From contig CM022665.1 of assembly GCA_012295275.1 (NCBI GenBank), positions 20,393,150 through 20,457,149 on the forward strand: a DNA stretch of 64,000 bases, read 5' to 3'. The notes beneath the pieces are model-generated. The model ran no database searches. It saw only the letters and a program-made list of their open reading frames with translations, and had not been told where the DNA came from. Shown in pieces: positions 34,531 to 46,954 of this stretch (position 1 is its first letter; every line of letters begins with the position of its first letter). The translations under genes were made by a program, and so were the position numbers. The DNA comes from Chrysomallon squamiferum. Its lineage: Eukaryota > Mollusca > Gastropoda > Neomphalida > Peltospiridae.

Positions 34531-37500
34531 ACACACACACCACAGTCGCTCACTCTGATGTCAGTGTTTGGTCGCTCATTCATCGTTGTCTGCGATTCCA
34601 TCCGCTTCAGGGTCTCGGTACCCTCAATAATTTGTCTGAAATTAGTAACATACACAACTGGTTTAAACCTTTCTTTAATTAACACTTACACTGGTCAAAT
34701 CTCAATATATTATAAATTTAAAACATTATCAAAAATAAGAAATCAGATTTCAATGCATACACTTTCAGTTTCACATCCCCAAAATAAATTCATCCATTCC
34801 CAATTAAATGTACACCAAACAAAAATTTTGTGTGTGCATGCATTCACAATTTCATATACCCAAAACACACATATTTTCTGTGTATGCATTCATAGTTTAA
34901 AATACCCACAACAAGCATAGTTTCAGTGCAAGCGTTCACAATTTAGCTGTGTTTAACATACCCAAAACAAACATATTTTGTGTGCATCCATTCACAGTTC
35001 TGCAGTGTGATGAAAAACTGGGAAGCATTTGTGTGGCGACCTTTGTTTGCCATTCCCAGCATACCACGTCGTGTGTACTGTACTGCAAAGTTTTCATCTG
35101 AAAAAATAAAAAACCAACAAAAATACAGTAAAATTAACACGAAAGACAAGAAACAGACAGAATCACAAAAGGATGGTTGGATGATAGGTGAATTGGTGGA
35201 ATGATGGAATGAATGGATTGATGAACACATGGATGAATGGATGGGTGAACTGATGGATAGATACATAGATAATAATAAGAATATTTAAACAAATGCCTAT
35301 GCAGAGAAAAGAAACAGGATATTTAAATAAATGCTATGAAAAGAAACAAGGTATTTTAAATAAATGCCTAAGCAGTTAAAAGGAAGATATTTAAATAAAT
35401 GACAATGCAGTGAAAAAAAGAAAAGTATTTGTTGTAATTCTTAATTAATGAAAAATAAACTCATAGCTAGCTTTTAAATAAGTCACACATCCTTCTGCAT
35501 TCTCCTTACATACTTCCAATCAGTATGTTGTATGATTATTTGTAATCAATATACTTCTCAATAAAGTACATGACATTCAGCTGTGAAGAATTTAACTAGC
35601 TGAAAAATGCAGTCCCAAGTCACAATGAAACCAAAACTTACCTTCAAATACTGGTCCATATATGGATTCTCCTCCATTGCCTCGGCCATAGTAGATGTCT
35701 GAATAAAATATTTCAAATTACATTTCAATATACTGCAAAACATAACACTAAAATCACTGACAGTGAAATATTTATTTTGATTCAAATGTAGAAATAAAAA
35801 TAAAATTAAAAAAAATAAACATTTTTAGTCATGTATTTAGATTAATCTTATTTATGATAAATGTTATTTTTGAAAATGTGAACTGTCCTGTCTGTACAAT
35901 AACAAAAGTTTTTGAATGTTAGACTCCTACAAGTTACTAGATCTCATGGAGATTAGAACACATGTATCATACACAAACACATATATAAAAACTATGATTT
36001 AGATGTAAAAAAAAAAACTTTTCACTGGTGTTGAAATTATAGAGAAACCTTAATAATGGATTTTTTTTTAATTACTTATTTATTTATTTTTAGTTTTTAT
36101 TATTATTTATTTTGGTTTTTTAAATAAAGTAATAACAATAATGATGATAATCAACAGAAAAACAAAAACAAAAATTACAAGAATAAAAATATTATTTTCT
36201 AATATTTACTGCTGCTATTTATATCATCATAATGACAAGTCCTAAGCACTATAACTAATAATGATAATAATACTATTCACAACAGTAATGAAAACAGACA
36301 CCTGTGCCTATTACTAAAACTTGTAAAACAGTATTTTAATTAACTGTAGTTACCTCCCCCTTGAATCCAGCCATTAGGAACAATTCTATGAAATAGGGAG
36401 TCCTTGTAATGCAGTTTATGATCTGTTGTCTCTGAAACACCTTTCTCACCTGTACACAGAGCCCGGAAATTTTCACAAGTTCTAGGAACAATGTCTGAAA
36501 ATAACTGAAAAGAAAAGAAAATAATTACAAAACTGAAAATAGTTACAGAACTGAAAATGATAACAGAAATGAATATAATTACAGAATTGAAAATAATCAC
36601 AGAACGGAATATAATCTCAAAACTGAAAATGATCACAGAACTGAAAAACGTAACAGAAATGAAAATAATAACAGAACTTAAAATGATCATGCTACTGAAA
36701 ATAATCATAGAACTGAAACTGATAATAGACATGAAAATGATAAAAGAACTGAAAATAATTACAGAACTGAAAATAATTTACAAAGCTGAAAATAATCACA
36801 GAACTGAAAATGATGACAGAATTGAAAAGAATACAGAAGGAAATAACAGAATATTTATTAAAAAGAAGATACATACAGTGTGATGCAATTTAGTAATTAT
36901 TTTTATTAAAATCCTTTTAAATTTAAAAATTATTAAAACAAACTAAAATAATGTTCATTACTAAAGGCAGTAGGTAGGTTTATGGTATAAACTTTCATCC
37001 ATCATATAATTTAGAATGCTAAAGGGCAATAACTAATGAGCTTTAAAAGTTTGATAATAACAAAAACAAAAATACATTGCATATTAAAATATGAATATTT
37101 GTGAGCATAAATAATAATTATTACCTCAAAAACAAGACGTCCAACTTGTTCATCTCCAATTCTGATATCCATGAAAACATAATCATGCTGAAAGAAAATT
37201 TATATGAAAAAGAAAAAATGAAAAAAATTAAATATGAGATACAGGAAAAAAAACCATAATAACAAAAAAGAAATTGATAATAGAAAATATAATAATATTT
37301 GAAATTTAAAAAACCAAAACAAATTATCAATACATTTCTGTAAAAAGGTCTGACTATAAATGGTTATATGAAGTTGCCTCTATGTTGGAGGTTAGAGTGC
37401 TCTTCTGTGACATAATTGAAGATGAGGTCAACCCTCCTTCACTTTATAATTTAAATATTTCCCATTCTGCCAGAACTTACAATTAACAGTATATATAACA

Positions 37501-38804
37501 ATCTAATTTCTTCTAAAAAACAGCAGTCTCTTACTTTCTGTCATCTCATGTGACTTCTAGTTGAGTCAGTTAATATTAAAATGTAAAAAGAAATTAAGTA
37601 ATTAAACATTTATTTGTTTTTGACTTAAACAACAATAATTAATAATAAACAATATCAGTCAATAAAATAAAAAAATGTTTACCTTTTGGGAATTTAAATG
37701 ATTCTTATAGCCTGCTTCTGTCAGAGTTAAGTAGAGAGCTTGTGGGCGATATTCTTGAAAATTACATTTTTCTTCTGCCCACAGCACGAACTCATCAGGC
37801 CCTCCAATTAATTCTCCATTTATAAATATTATCACTTTTTCATTAAACTGCCAAGTGTCTCCTCTCAACTCCTGTAATAATATCAAAATATTTAAGAGAT
37901 GTTATTATATATCTTATAATTTACAAGTATAATTTATTTCTAGGTAAAGATAATTTAGTAACACTTATAATGTATTGCTAACTGAGGTTAACTGATGTTC
38001 ATTTGGTAACAATTATTACAATAAACAAATAGTGCAAGCTAAAATGGTAGGATTTATAGTACCCATATATATTCAGATGTATTTATAGATAAATAATTTA
38101 CATATTGATCCTCAAGTATAATTTAGTCTAGCTATGATAACTGATATTCATTTGATAACTTATATTTCAATAAATAAAAGTATAGCAACAGCTGAAATGG
38201 TTGGATTTATAGTATCCAAGTACGTCATGAATAAATTTACAAAAGAAAAACTATTACTTTTCTCTTTTCATCAATGAAGAGATTCCATTCAAATTCTAGC
38301 ATTCCTTCAATATGCGGTTCAGTGAAACGGGACGGGTCATTCTTGTACAGATCCTGTTTTCAAATGAAAATGAATAAACAAGCATATTAATATTATTAAG
38401 TAATTAATTAAAGGAGAAGAAAATTTGTTATGATCATGTAAATATATAAAGGAAATGATCAAACACAGAACTTGAGGAAAAGCAGTTCGGATTATTTAAT
38501 GAAACTACTGAAGTAATTTCAATATCAATTCTAGCAATGTTGTTTAATTATTATGCAGGAGATACTTTTATTCAGAAACAGCAAACAAAGTACTCGTCAA
38601 AAAACGAAAACAGGTTTATGCCGAATAAAGGTATATTGTGAAAATACACATTCTGATATTGTTACTAAATTCTTGTATTTTTACAAAAACGATGTGTGTC
38701 TCAATACATAATATATAATATCTTACCTCTGCACAACATCGTGCCCGAACAAAGTCCATGTCACATAACAAACCGTATACCTCTACATGCATCTTGGTGG
38801 CCAT
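34518..38804 (-). CDS. PPIL6: Peptidyl-prolyl cis-trans isomerase-like 6 (cyclophilin)
   Basis: Eight exons on the minus strand: 38804-38727, 38353-38258, 37871-37683, 37187-37125, 36504-36354, 35698-35642, 35097-34962, 34635-34518. They total 888 nt, 295 residues (human PPIL6 is a little over 300), and all phases fit. The start is ATGG at 38804 ([18 protein letters not shown]), preferred over the next Met four codons on. Residues 1 to about 140 are the PPIL6-specific N-terminal region. The cyclophilin domain follows: [78 protein letters not shown], and a [12 protein letters not shown] tail. The catalytic Arg of FHR, the Gln of IQGG and a Trp (CEWMHTKY) are kept. The cyclophilin-A His equivalent is Tyr. 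PPIL6 is associated with ciliated tissues; catalysis is not established. Several introns carry duplicated splice edges (see findings). Confidence 0.93.
34854..34961 (-). repeat. PPIL6 intron 7: tandem copies of the exon 7 donor edge
   Basis: On the minus strand, exon 7 ends CACAAAATATGTTTGTTTTGG|GTATG. Within the intron a copy reads AATATGTGTGTTTTGGGTAT, with a further diverged copy between. The units are about 48-60 bp and carry decoy GTAT donors. Confidence 0.75.
36505..36835 (-). repeat. PPIL6 intron 4: ~18-20-bp array of TTTTCAG units before exon 5
   Basis: About sixteen units around ATTATTTTCAGTTCTGTG (minus strand) lead directly into exon 5, which itself starts TTATTTTCAGAC. Many units contain TTTTCAG, a perfect 3' splice-site core. 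Confidence 0.85.
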
Positions 38805-39169
38805 TGTAAGAATGTTGTCCTTAGACACCAATCGTAATAACTCGGCTTATTCCGTTGTTTGTTATTGCGTATTACTCCACAGTTTATTTGGAGCACCGTT
38901 AGTAATGTGAAGGAATAGTTTCGAAAGACGACTATTAATGGTTGCGTGATGCTGCTGCAATAAATGTTATTATTAACGATCAGCAATTACAGTTCATAAT
39001 TATGATATTTCAAAGACAACCCAAACCGTTCCTCGATCGCACGCAAGCTGTTTTTAGATACTTTGTGTCGACAAACTGCGATTTCGAAAACACAAAATAA
39101 TTTGATAGATCGTTTGACATAATTATATAGATATTACTACTAATCCTACTATTACTACTACTAAATTTA

Positions 39170-39223
<54 letters not shown>

Positions 39224-39243
39224 TGTGGGATATTATTTTATTG

Positions 39244-39293
<50 letters not shown>

Positions 39294-39454
39294 AGTACTA
39301 GTATAATAGTAGTACTAGTAGTAGCAGCTAGTAGTAATTGCGTATTTCTAAATAATTTATCACTCAGATCGTCAATGAACATTTTGCAAGTATAAAAGTT
39401 TGTCCTGTGTACAATGTCCAGTCATTTATCTCCATAAAGCCATCTAATAATAAT

Positions 39455-39487
<33 letters not shown>

Positions 39488-41143
39488 ATTTTGCAGAACT
39501 GCTTTTCAATCACTAATATTTGTCTCTTCCTTAAAATCTGAAAAACAAAGTTTGTTTTCAAACAAATAAATTCCAAAAAATGAAGAAGAAACAGACGATA
39601 ACTATACGACACGTGATTAAATTCATCACATGTTTATGTATGTCTGTCCCGAGCATATAATTCGAAAGCCTAGGTCACGCAATGACACCAGTTAGCTCAG
39701 AGTACCTATGGATTTTGAGTTCAATGCTTTAGCACTGCGCTACCGCAGTCAATATTAACATAGTTATGTGTTGTTCGGGCGTGTTGGGAATCAACATGGC
39801 TATTATCAGTCTAATCATATTTAATCCTAGATACTATAAACATTAATCGTGTAAACAGCTTGTTTGTGCGAAAACGTGTGGGAGTGACGTCACACTGTCA
39901 TCATACACCGAGAACTGTTGTTTTATATTAACAGCTGTAATTCCTGGTTTATTGTTAATGCTGCGTTCTCTGTATACGATTTGTCCTAACGAACTATGAC
40001 ATACGATCGACAGGTATTTATTTGATAAAGATCAATGTAGAGTGAAAATTATTAGTCAACTACAAGTGTATGAAAATAAAATCTGTATCTCTTTTTAAGT
40101 CGACTGAGAATGTTTTACCATAGTCATCTTCGACTTTATTTTTTCTCCTTGTTGATGTTGCTGCTGAGCTATTGATTATAAAAACTGCTGGTTGTTTTAC
40201 ACGTTTTAGTCTTCAACTAACACTCTTCCTTGCCAGCTCAGATTTTAGTAGTTTTTCATTTATTTATTTATTTATTTATTTATTTATTGTTTTACTGCTT
40301 AATTTTTAAATTCTTTTTTTATTCTTTCTTTTTTTTCTTTAAATATTTCGTTTCGTTTCTTTTTTGTTTTAGTTTTATTACACAGACTTACATCGTCGTT
40401 GAAAAAATACACTTTCGCAACAGCTTATTTTATTCTCATTATAATAGCTTATAATGAGTGATATAATAATAATAAATGACTAAATAGTGAGACGTTATCC
40501 GTTTTTGTCCCAATTAGAGCTGTTTGCTTTAAACTGTCATTAAAAGACACAAAGTGTGATAACGCCATTTGTAATGTACAATAACCAAACGTCGATTTTC
40601 ATTCAAAAAGTCATTGTAGGTCGATACTGAGACAATTTCCTGAGTAAATTCTCTATTCATAGCATATTTCACATGAAATGTCACGGCTCGCTATGCATGA
40701 ACAAGTAGTATGTTAGTAACAAAGCAATCAATGATACGGGTGAATGAAAACTAATTATTTTCATTCTTTCCACTACTTCGTTGGCACCAGTTTTATGTTT
40801 GATTTGTTAAATTGAAGCGTTTCAATATTAGAATCGTCGTATTGAAAGTGAATTATTGACAGTTCGGGCAATAAAAAGTTATTTATTTATTTATTTTATT
40901 ATTATTATTATAATTATAATTAATATATCTAAAATATCCACGTTATTATTTTATTCGTTATCAGAACCCGTCTTTGTTTATAACAAAGTATGATATCACT
41001 TTGAATAACCAAACGATAACATTGAAATTCATGTTTTCGTTACGTCATATGCTACCGGAAAATGTGGATAACCAATAACTACATAGGATAGAGTGAGGAA
41101 AAAACAGCAACAAAAAAACTGATATATATATATATATGTGTGT

Positions 41144-41181
<38 letters not shown>

Positions 41182-42583
41182 CAAAAGCAAAATTAAATAT
41201 AAAACAGATGTATAATAAAGTGTAAAATAAAATAAATAACTTTTTGTTTTCCGTTTTAGATTTGCGCAGCATTCGTCTAAAGACAAAACCCAAACAATGT
41301 AATATAATAAATAAACACAAAGAAACTCTTAGCAGTTATTACTACGATGACGCCCATTTCACGGTATATAGACGTATGATAAAGGAAAGTGGAATGTAGA
41401 TGTTTACACAGTTAATAATGAATATCTACAAGGTGTGTAACTCGAATCAGCGCCACATGATGGTAATACTAATAATAACAACAACAACAACAACAACAAC
41501 AACAGTAAACAGATATGTAAATGAATTATCACAATAGGGTCAATTATAGCTGAGGTTACATAAATCTATATATGCTTGAAGGTGTGATTATTTCTCTGAC
41601 AATAATGAATTGGTTCTAAAGCAATAAAAATGTTAAAATATATCAACAAGAAAGTGTCGTATGTGATAAAGTAAAACAAAGAAAAGTAAAGAAAAATAAT
41701 AGTAATTATTAAAATTAAAATTAATTGAGCATGCTATGTAATAGGTCAAGCTAGGAAAGATTCTGGGTGAGGAAAGTCATTTTAATTTAAATATCTTTTA
41801 ACCCCCACGCCCACCCTTCTGGAAGTTTCGATGTCAAGTCAATATCGGGGGGGGGGGGGGAATTGGTCGCTTGTAAAACACTTCAGCTGATTCTCTTTAT
41901 CTTCTCGGAAACGCTCTGACCTCCTGCCTCGTGAGTGGCTATTGCGAAGCCTTGTAGCAGTGGAGTGGATTAGTATAAACCAATATTTACCTGGAGAAGG
42001 AAAACGGGTGGCTGGTGCCATTGTTCTGTAATCAGTATGGGGAGTAAGTGAGAAACTCGCGGCGAATCACCACCGATATTTGACAGGGGAAAGGATACAG
42101 AATACACACTGCGTATTGTTAACCACTGCTTTGTTTATCACGTTGTTTGACCGTTAATGTCGTCGACATGTCGAAACAGAGATTTCACTCTATTGTCTAC
42201 GTCTGAAAGTTGTCGAACACAACGAGAAAACAATTTGTCGCTGACGTAGGAAGAGTGAAAATTACTTTCGTCACGAACAGTTAAGTACATACATCAAGGA
42301 GAGCAAGCCTATACTTTAAATTCTTAAACAAAACTGGTCTTATGTTACGGCCGATTCTTTGATAAATCGAAAACTTGATACACACAATGTGGCGTTTGAC
42401 GTGACGAAAAAAGAAAGAAGAAAAAAAGAAATAAATAGAAAAATAGAAAGAGGAACTACATTGTTTTAAAGGATTATTTATGTCTATACAGTGAACAGTT
42501 TCATCCTTTTAAAGTTACAGTCTTCAGTTATATTCGTACACTATAAAACATACGTTTACTGGTGAGAATCAGAACTCGTAAAA
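38805..42583. other. Divergent intergenic region between PPIL6 and the DYNLT5-like gene
   Basis: About 3.8 kb without a recognised coding exon. It holds (AAT)n at 39174-39221 followed by (ATT)n at 39245-39290, a possible tRNA-derived SINE piece near 39685-39755, (TTTA)n at 40258-40288, an A-run at 41151-41178, (AAC)n at 41476-41502 and a run of 14 G at 41847-41860. Near 42039, ATGGGGAGTAAGTGAG contains a strong GTAAGT donor and an AG precedes 42531, so an upstream exon of the DYNLT5-like gene may lie here. The region from 41800 to 42300 is less AT-rich and is the likely promoter. Confidence 0.5.
39685..39755 (-). mobile_element. Possible tRNA-related SINE head fragment
   Basis: On the minus strand the sequence reads GACTGCGGTAGCGCAGTGCT then AAAGCATTGAACTCAAAATC, similar to the GCGGTAGCGCAGTGGTTAAG start of animal tRNA-derived SINEs. 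No convincing B-box is seen. Weak call. Confidence 0.35.
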
Positions 42584-43093
42584 ATGGCGGAATATTCCAT
42601 CACCAGCTTGGCAGTAACTCGGAGTCCACGACGTAAATACACTCGTCTTTCTGTCGGTTCTTTTTCTCATCAGAACGGGAAAAAGGGAAAGACAGATGGA
42701 TCCGAAACCAGCAGATCGAAACAATCTAACAGTAAAGTTGGCAACACATACAAACTTGAACCGGGCAATGGCGATAAATTTCAAACCGAGGCCGTTCGCC
42801 ATGTGATGCTGAGCACGTTGGAAAGTAAGCTGGTGGACGTCAGATACGACGCTGCCACTTGTGGTAGTCTGGCGACATTGGTCACCAACGAGATAACGTC
42901 GCGAATTAAAGAGTACCATTGGACGCGTTACAAATTCGTGGTTCAAGTGTTCGTGGGACAGAAGGAAAACCAGGGAATTCAGGTTGCAAGTCGATGTGTG
43001 TGGAATGCAGACACGGACACATACGCATGTGTCAGTTATGGAAATTCCTCCTTATTCGCTGTAGCCTCTTGCTATGCAGTGTATTATGAATAA
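42584..43093 (+). CDS. DYNLT5: Tctex1-domain protein, DYNLT5-like (dynein light chain family)
   Basis: A single-exon frame of 169 residues from ATG 42584 (context AAAATGG) to TAA. Residues 1 to about 50 are a basic, Ser-rich tail. From about 53 (NTYKLEPGNGDKF) to the end is the Tctex1 domain: LESKLVDVRYDA, CGSLATLVTNEITSRIKEY, RYKFVVQVFVGQKENQGIQV, ASRCVWNADTDTYACVSYGN and the diagnostic NSSLFAVASCYAVYYE end. The N-T-Y start and the FAVA-x-x-YAVYxE end match TCTEX1D1/DYNLT5 and TCTEX1D4-type proteins better than DYNLT1/3. Such proteins are light chains or regulators of cytoplasmic and axonemal dynein. The coding part has no intron here, although a 5' UTR intron is possible. It faces away from PPIL6 and converges on the Rho gene. 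Confidence 0.88.
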   Translation: MAEYSITSLAVTRSPRRKYTRLSVGSFSHQNGKKGKTDGSETSRSKQSNSKVGNTYKLEPGNGDKFQTEAVRHVMLSTLESKLVDVRYDAATCGSLATLVTNEITSRIKEYHWTRYKFVVQVFVGQKENQGIQVASRCVWNADTDTYACVSYGNSSLFAVASCYAVYYE

Positions 43094-44198
43094 TCGAGAA
43101 ATCTGAATTTTCCATCGCAAACAAGTCAGCTAGCTACTTTTTGTGGTATATCGTGTATACCTGTCATCGACTCGACATCAGACGATAGTCAGTTGTGTAT
43201 ATGACGGTTAAGAATAGTATGATAATTTATGTATTTCATAGTCAGGAAATTCTATACGGGTACAGATAATTTTATATCTATTTATTTATTTATTATTTAT
43301 TATATATTATTTATTATTATCATCATAATCATCATCATCATCATCATCATTTATTTATTTCATTTTTATTTATATTTATTTTTATTTTGTTTAAAGATCA
43401 TTTATTATTTTACTGAAAACTGCAAGATATTTAGTGTATCAAAATATACTTCCTTTATCATTTTAACATAATGTTAGTAAAACCAAATTCCCAATACAAA
43501 TTCTTGACGATAACCGTTAAAATGATGCATAGCTTAGCGAGCCCTAATACTGATGTCAAACTTCCAAATCCAGGGCTGACTGTTTGACCGTATAAAGATC
43601 TATTTTGTTTTGTCCTGTGAAATTTGTCATAATCATAATTCTGATATTAGTGTCACCTTGACCTATGTATGTGTTAATGCATTTTGTATTACATAAAAAC
43701 AAATATTTTAAAAAATGCTTTTGTTTGTTTCTTTTTAGATTACCTTCGTTCATAATACGCACCCTGTCTCTATCTGCCTAATCAGGTGTTATGAGATTAA
43801 ATGTACAAATTAAAAAATATACTTATGTATCGACTTACAACTATCGTTAATATTACATAGGCCTCTATAGAGAACTCTGACCCGCACGTACGTAATACCC
43901 GTGTTAAACCATGTGGAAATATTTTATAACATTACAAAATTGACTTTTTGACTTCAGTGCACTGAATTTTACACATGAGTAAACAATATGTGACAGAAGA
44001 TTAATGGAATTAACTCGAAAGGTTAAAAATTATCGCAGCTTTTACGAAGACTATAGCCTTTTCGCCTTCTGTGAAAAAAGTCCTCCTTGCTGAAGAGAAA
44101 CCTCAGCTTAATCCTTCAGTAACCAACATCATTCTTTAACTGATGGTCAAACGATTACTGGAAATGCACTGAGATTATATTCGGATTAAAATACATAC

Positions 44199-44246
<48 letters not shown>

Positions 44247-44730
44247 CTAAATTTAAAAACAAAAACATGATGCTAAACTAATTCTGTAAGGAATAACTCG
44301 AAATAAATAAAATTTCCAAAATACTTTAAATCAAGTCCCTGTCATTTCTTTTTTTATTATTTAGTGGACACTCTTTACTATTTCTGTATTTCTTGGCCAG
44401 TAAATATTTCTCTCACAACATGACGTAGTGAGTGTTCAAGGACATATGGTCACAGTTTATTAATGACAATCCTCCAGAGTTTCGTGTAAAAATATATGTA
44501 ATAATAATAATGTGTTCGTATTAATACATGTTAATGGTAGATATAATTTATAACAAACACGAAAATGCATGAACAACATTTATTGCAAACATATGAAAAC
44601 AATACTAATAAAAAAAACATTCTTTTATATGTTCAGAATGAATGAATATGAGCAAGAACAAACTATAAAGACAGTCTTTGTTTTATATAAAACAAAATAT
44701 AAATATAAATAAATAAATAAATACAAAATA
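43094..44730. other. Convergent intergenic region between DYNLT5-like and Rho genes
   Basis: Contains 3' UTRs of both convergent genes. It has ATT/ATC runs at 43280-43350, a (CA)n run at 44211-44245 and AAAT-rich runs at 44698-44722. No further gene is recognised. Confidence 0.5.
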
Positions 44731-45449
44731 TCAGGACGTTTTTCGTCCGAGATACGACTGGTGAGGAAAATGATTAATTTTTCTGCACAGACACGACCAT
44801 TTCGATTTTGATTTCTTTTCAGTGCACGCTTTAATGGCTGCATCAAAAACCTCTGAAACGCCTTCCTTCGTTTTAGCGGAACATTCCACGTACGTTACTG
44901 CTCCTATTTTCGAGGCCATAGCTAGGCCTTCGTTGTATTTTACTGGTCCTTGTCTTACAAACAAATCAATCTTATCACGCAAGTCTTTCTTCATTCCTAC
45001 CAAAATAATAGGCACGTTCCCCAAGAAATGACTCACTTCCGGAATCCAGTTTATTGCCACGTTCTCAAAACTGTTCGGGTTGACGAGTGAGAAGCAGACG
45101 AGAACGACGTCGGAAGTGGAATAAGCGAGTGGTCGTAGTCGATCATAGTCCTCCTGTCCCGCTGTGTCAAATAGCAACAACTGCCACTACGTTTATAAAT
45201 AAAATTTAGTTATAAGTGAAAATACGTCGTTATGTTGTTTAGTTATTGTTGTTTGTTGAGTACCTAGAATTATATTTTTAAAATATAAATAAATAAATAA
45301 AAGAATTTTTACGAAGTATTTTATTTATTTTTATTTAACTGACAAGTGATCAGTAAGACATATCTGTTTCATTGTGAATTAAAAAAATGATCTAATTATT
45401 GGTGATATCACAAACAGAATATTATGGATTAATTTTATACATTTTATAC

Positions 45450-45496
<47 letters not shown>

Positions 45497-46104
45497 TATT
45501 CAGTTTTGATCAGTTTATTCAAAAATGCCTACTAAAACTTTTAGTAAAAGAATTTATTTTATTGTTAACCTGAAACTTACTTTTCTCCCGCCATGTTGTA
45601 CATCTATGACGTCTGTTTCGAATACTGTCGGGAAGTAGCCTTCCTCGTCAAATTTGTCCTTTGTAAACCTCTGCAAGAGTGATGTCTTTCCGCATTCTCC
45701 ATCTCCAACGATAATGAGTTTTTTACGACATGTGCTTGAATTGTCCTCGTCTGTAAATAAAGGGACACAACTCTGTCACACATCTGATAAATAAATGACT
45801 GACAGACTGAATGAATGACTCAGTGAGTTAATAAAATGCAGTTTTACAACATATCTGTTGAATTATAGGGATTATCTGTAGAATTATTATAAACATATAG
45901 TAATGATGATAATCAATTTGGAAATCGAGATTTCTTAAAAGTTTGGGAGTTATTTACTTAATCACTATTAATCTCATCACTACCTAATTAATTTTATTAT
46001 CTGGATCTTTTTATTAGATCTTGGAAACCTTTATAAAGCAAGGTTAGCATGCTATTTATATCATTACAGAAACTGTGGTTTTTAATAATTAAAACATCTG
46101 TCTG

Positions 46105-46183
<79 letters not shown>

Positions 46184-46317
46184 AGCATATTTTTTTAAGT
46201 ATCTAACTATCTACCTATATCTATATCTGTATATATACACATACATTTTGTTTGATAAGTTATACGGATTAAACTAAAAGAAAATAATTTACAAATCATA
46301 AAATAAATATATGAATG

Positions 46318-46362
<45 letters not shown>

Positions 46363-46426
46363 TAATAATTGCTAACCATGTTGTTGTTCACTTACCTCTA
46401 ATTGTTAAGCAATCAAATAAAGGCAT
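44731..46426 (-). CDS. Rho-family small GTPase without a CAAX box
   Basis: Three exons on the minus strand: 46426-46396, 45750-45581 and 45186-44731. Total 657 nt, 218 residues, phases 1 then 0. The fold is complete: P-loop GDGECGKTS (26-34), effector YFPTVFE (49-55), [16 protein letters not shown] (74-89), G4 as GMKKD (131-135) and ECSAK (168-172). An N-terminal extension of about 20 residues ([20 protein letters not shown]) precedes the core, and a Rho-type insert region is present. Two oddities are visible. The Asn of the guanine-binding NKxD motif is Met132. The C-terminus is [17 protein letters not shown] and on to GRKTS, with no CAAX prenylation box; the basic stretch with C199 and C201 could be palmitoylated instead. 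Family certain, subfamily unclear. It is head to head with CHMP2B, ATG to ATG 528 bp apart. Confidence 0.88.
45187..46395. repeat. Rho gene introns with microsatellites
   Basis: Outside exon 2 (45581-45750) the introns hold (AAT)n at 45452-45494, a (TC)n run at 46107-46180 and (AAT)n at 46318-46361. No additional exon is seen. Confidence 0.7.
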
Positions 46427-46954
46427 TTTTATTTTCCAAGGTGTCATAAAATTTGGATCAATAGTTTACTAATTGTTAACAACAGTTGCCAGTATATATA
46501 TACGGGATATCCAAAAGCTATATTTAAAGATATGACAATATTTTTACTGACCAATAGAATTGGCGCTTTTGTGGGAGAACCCGCGGCTAAATATATATAT
46601 CTATTACGACTGTAGGAAAATGGCAGTTTTCACATAATAATAATTTCATTTCATTTCATTTTATATTTAGAAAACATCTAAACGTGATCAATACATAAAA
46701 CAAAACAAAAGAAAGCAAAACAATAGACAAATAAATTAAAACAAAAATAATAATAATAAAATAAAAATAAAAATAAAACTGTAATGATTAATTATACTGC
46801 GCGATGCTCGGTTGAAAGAGTTATTGGTCTTTGAAGGTGTCGCTGTAAACAAGTGAATAAATGACTTCCGGGTTATTTGTCAGCATCACATGAACATATA
46901 AATAATTACTTAAATCCGTTACAAAGTCGGCAGTCATTTACTAACTTATTAAGT
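46427..46954. promoter_or_regulatory. Probable bidirectional promoter, Rho / CHMP2B
   Basis: A 528-bp gap separates the two divergent start codons. It includes ACTTCCGGG at 46864-46872, an ETS-family core found in many housekeeping bidirectional promoters, and a locally GC-richer patch (TGGGAGAACCCGCGGC) near 46573. The remainder is AT-rich. Transcript starts cannot be placed from sequence. Confidence 0.5.
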
